Assembly: GCA_035299425.1 (NCBI GenBank)
Contig: DATGWP010000129.1
Location: 1-24,005 of the forward strand
Length of the DNA: 24,005 bases
DNA from: Bog-950 sp035299425
GTDB lineage: Bacteria > Bacteroidota > Bacteroidia > Chitinophagales > LD1
Reading direction: 5' to 3'
The position numbers and the translations under genes were made by a program. The notes under the pieces were generated by a model that was not told where the DNA came from, did no database searches, and was given only the letters and a program-made list of their open reading frames with translations. The stretch's first letter is position 1. Each line of letters starts with the position of its first letter. Positions 22,837-24,005 of the stretch are shown here, piece by piece.

Positions 22837-23213
22837 GAAACCGGTTAGCATTATTGTTGGTTACTGTGCTATTGGTATTTGCAGGATGTAGCAACAAACC
22901 CAAGACGGATATTGAAGGCCTGTGGCAATTGCAGCAGCTTGAAATTAACGGCACCGTAATAACTGAAAAGATGCTGGGCAAATGGACCTGGGAGTTTAAG
23001 GGAGGCGGCAGATATGAAAGTAAAATGGGCCATACGGAAGAGGAGGGCACCTATAGCGTAGAAGGCCAGATGCTTACCTTAAAATCTGAAACTATGGATA
23101 AACGGCCTGCCCAGGTAATGACAATACTTCGCCTTGATTCGGTGCAGATGGATTTAAAGGCTTCGGATGAAAAGAACAGCAGCTCGCTGAGTTTTAGAAA
23201 AGTACAGAAGTAA
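22833..23213 (+). CDS. Lipocalin-like lipoprotein, second of a tandem pair
   Basis: A 126-residue lipoprotein (lipobox VFAGC, C19). The mature part opens with IEGLWQLQQLEINGTVIT, has WTWEFKGGGRYESKM and EEEGTYSVEGQMLTLKSE in the places where lipocalin-like lipoproteins have their central strands, and ends in SSLSFRKVQK. It resembles its upstream partner in plan but only weakly in sequence, so an old duplication or a convergent pair is possible. It overlaps the upstream gene by 4 bases; the stop codon abuts the stop of the convergent MerR gene. Confidence 0.75.
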   Translation: MRNRLALLLVTVLLVFAGCSNKPKTDIEGLWQLQQLEINGTVITEKMLGKWTWEFKGGGRYESKMGHTEEEGTYSVEGQMLTLKSETMDKRPAQVMTILRLDSVQMDLKASDEKNSSSLSFRKVQK

Positions 23214-23555
23214 TTACTTCTCTAACTCATCTTTCATCTCTACCAAAAAAGCCCGTACCTTTTTTAGCTTATCTACCAGCAGTAATTTCTTTTTCTCCTC
23301 TTCAAATTTTGATTTAAGCTGGGTTTGGGCGCCGTCCAGTGTATAGCCTTTTTCTTTAACCAGGTGATAAATAAGCCTAAGCTTTTCTATATCTTCCTTG
23401 GTGAAAAAACGGTCGCCCTTGGCATTTTTGCGGGGCTTGATGATATCAAACTGGCCCTCCCAATAGCGCAACAGCGAGGCATTAACATCCAGCATGGCGG
23501 CTACCTCGCCTATGGAGTAATATAATTTTTCTATCTCTTTTTCTTTCCAGGGCAT
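23214..23555 (-). CDS. MerR-family transcriptional regulator
   Basis: A 113-residue MerR-type DNA-binding protein. The winged helix-turn-helix is at 11-70: LYYSIGEVAAMLDVNASLLRYWE (helix 1-2), FDIIKPRKNAKGDRFFTKEDIEKL (wing and helix 3) and IYHLVKEKGYTLDGAQ. A C-terminal coiled coil (about 80-113, KFEEEKKKLLLVDKLKKVRAFL) should serve for dimerisation. There is no cysteine, so it does not sense metals through the usual Cys sites; no effector domain is present. It ends exactly beside the convergent lipoprotein gene. Target genes cannot be inferred; autoregulation would be usual. Confidence 0.9.
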   Translation of the reverse strand: MPWKEKEIEKLYYSIGEVAAMLDVNASLLRYWEGQFDIIKPRKNAKGDRFFTKEDIEKLRLIYHLVKEKGYTLDGAQTQLKSKFEEEKKKLLLVDKLKKVRAFLVEMKDELEK

Positions 23556-23617
23556 TATAACGCGGAATTTGGAAACCGGAATACGGAATTAATACAAAAT
23601 ACAACGAGCATAATAGG

Positions 23618-23986
23618 TTATGATTTACGAGGCCCGCCTCTTGAAGTGTTTATGGATGTCACAATTATTTTTAGTAGTTCTTCTGCCTCTGTATGAAGCT
23701 TTTGTGTTTCTACTTTGGCGTAATCTGTTGTTTCTAATATTATTTCAAGCCAAAACATACACTCATCACTTTCTTCTTCACAAATACCCAGTTTGGCAAT
23801 CCATTCAGCATCCGATCTTCCCCGGCAAGCAGCGCGATAATTCGCACCCACTGAGGTTCCTGACCTAATTAACTGCTTGCCCACGGTAAACTTTATGTTG
23901 CCATTAGGCATCGCTTCAACATACTTAATAACAGCAACCGCAAAAAGCTTAGTCCTCAGTTTTAAATCCCAGACCTTTTCCGCCAT
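23618..23986 (-). CDS. Four-helix-bundle (23S rRNA-IVP-type) protein
   Basis: A 122-residue helical protein with the family signature QLIRSGTSVGANYRAA (38-53) after an N-terminal DLKLRTKLFAVAVIKYVEAMPN and before EWIAKLGICEEESDECMFWLEIIL. Members were first found in intervening sequences of 23S rRNA genes but often stand alone in Bacteroidota genomes, as here; related proteins occur near reverse transcriptases of diversity-generating retroelements, none of which is visible here. Function is unclear; the fold forms a pentameric bundle with possible nucleic acid binding. It is followed on the same strand, 62 bases later, by the MerR gene. The start lies 20 bases from the window edge. Confidence 0.9.
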   Translation of the reverse strand: MAEKVWDLKLRTKLFAVAVIKYVEAMPNGNIKFTVGKQLIRSGTSVGANYRAACRGRSDAEWIAKLGICEEESDECMFWLEIILETTDYAKVETQKLHTEAEELLKIIVTSINTSRGGPRKS

Positions 23987-24005
23987 ACCAATGGATTTTA
24001 TTACT

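Noticed and set aside
23206..23221. 16-bp perfect palindrome AGAAGTAATTACTTCT over the abutting stops of two convergent genes
   Set aside because: It is explained by both genes ending in an AAG codon followed by TAA at adjoining positions; no added T-run or binding-site context.

Overview
The window looks like a chromosomal segment of a Bacteroidota species, probably a Chitinophagales- or Sphingobacteriales-like lineage, though the sequence does not fix the order. The reasons are: four clear and one degenerate type IX secretion (T9SS) C-terminal sorting domain of the YPNP...GxY type; at least five exported lipoproteins; promoter-like elements matching the Bacteroidota -33 TTG / -7 TAnnTTTG consensus (best at 17404-17435); BCAT-type IlvE, ornithine aminotransferase and RlmH of the kinds common in that phylum; and a free-standing four-helix-bundle (23S IVP-type) protein. 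I see no rRNA, tRNA, CRISPR array, phage gene or transposase.

Layout. 1-1240: the 3' part of a secreted copper monooxygenase-like protein, closed by a strong terminator. 1241-2210: almost 1 kb without a convincing gene but full of short direct and inverted repeats. 2211-5206: two translationally coupled secreted T9SS proteins (a YHYH-domain protein and an arylsulfotransferase-like protein), flanked on both sides by a co-linear set of short shared sequence blocks. 5412-7354: ilvE (minus), a small conserved cytosolic protein (plus), and a KTSC-like small protein (minus) between two palindromic repeats. 7498-10816: a secreted SGNH hydrolase and a second arylsulfotransferase-like propeller protein. 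10895-17290: mainly exported proteins of unknown function, including two 194-residue paralogues (DUF6134-like), an OmpA-family lipoprotein, an outer-membrane barrel with an OMPLA-like HHSNG motif, and a membrane protein with a BamE-like tail. 17483-24005: a lipoprotein, ornithine aminotransferase, the minus-strand run rlmH-rhomboid-ltaE-hypothetical, two overlapping lipocalin-like lipoproteins, a MerR-type regulator and a four-helix-bundle protein.

Functionally the window mixes housekeeping genes (branched-chain amino acid, ornithine and threonine metabolism, ribosome methylation) with an unusually large share of envelope and secreted proteins. Apart from the YHYH/arylsulfotransferase pair, the tandem lipocalin-like lipoproteins, the rlmH run and perhaps the DUF6134/barrel pair, most genes appear to be single transcription units. 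The most unusual feature is the 2.1-5.35 kb block, which may be a mobile cassette carrying a two-gene secreted module.
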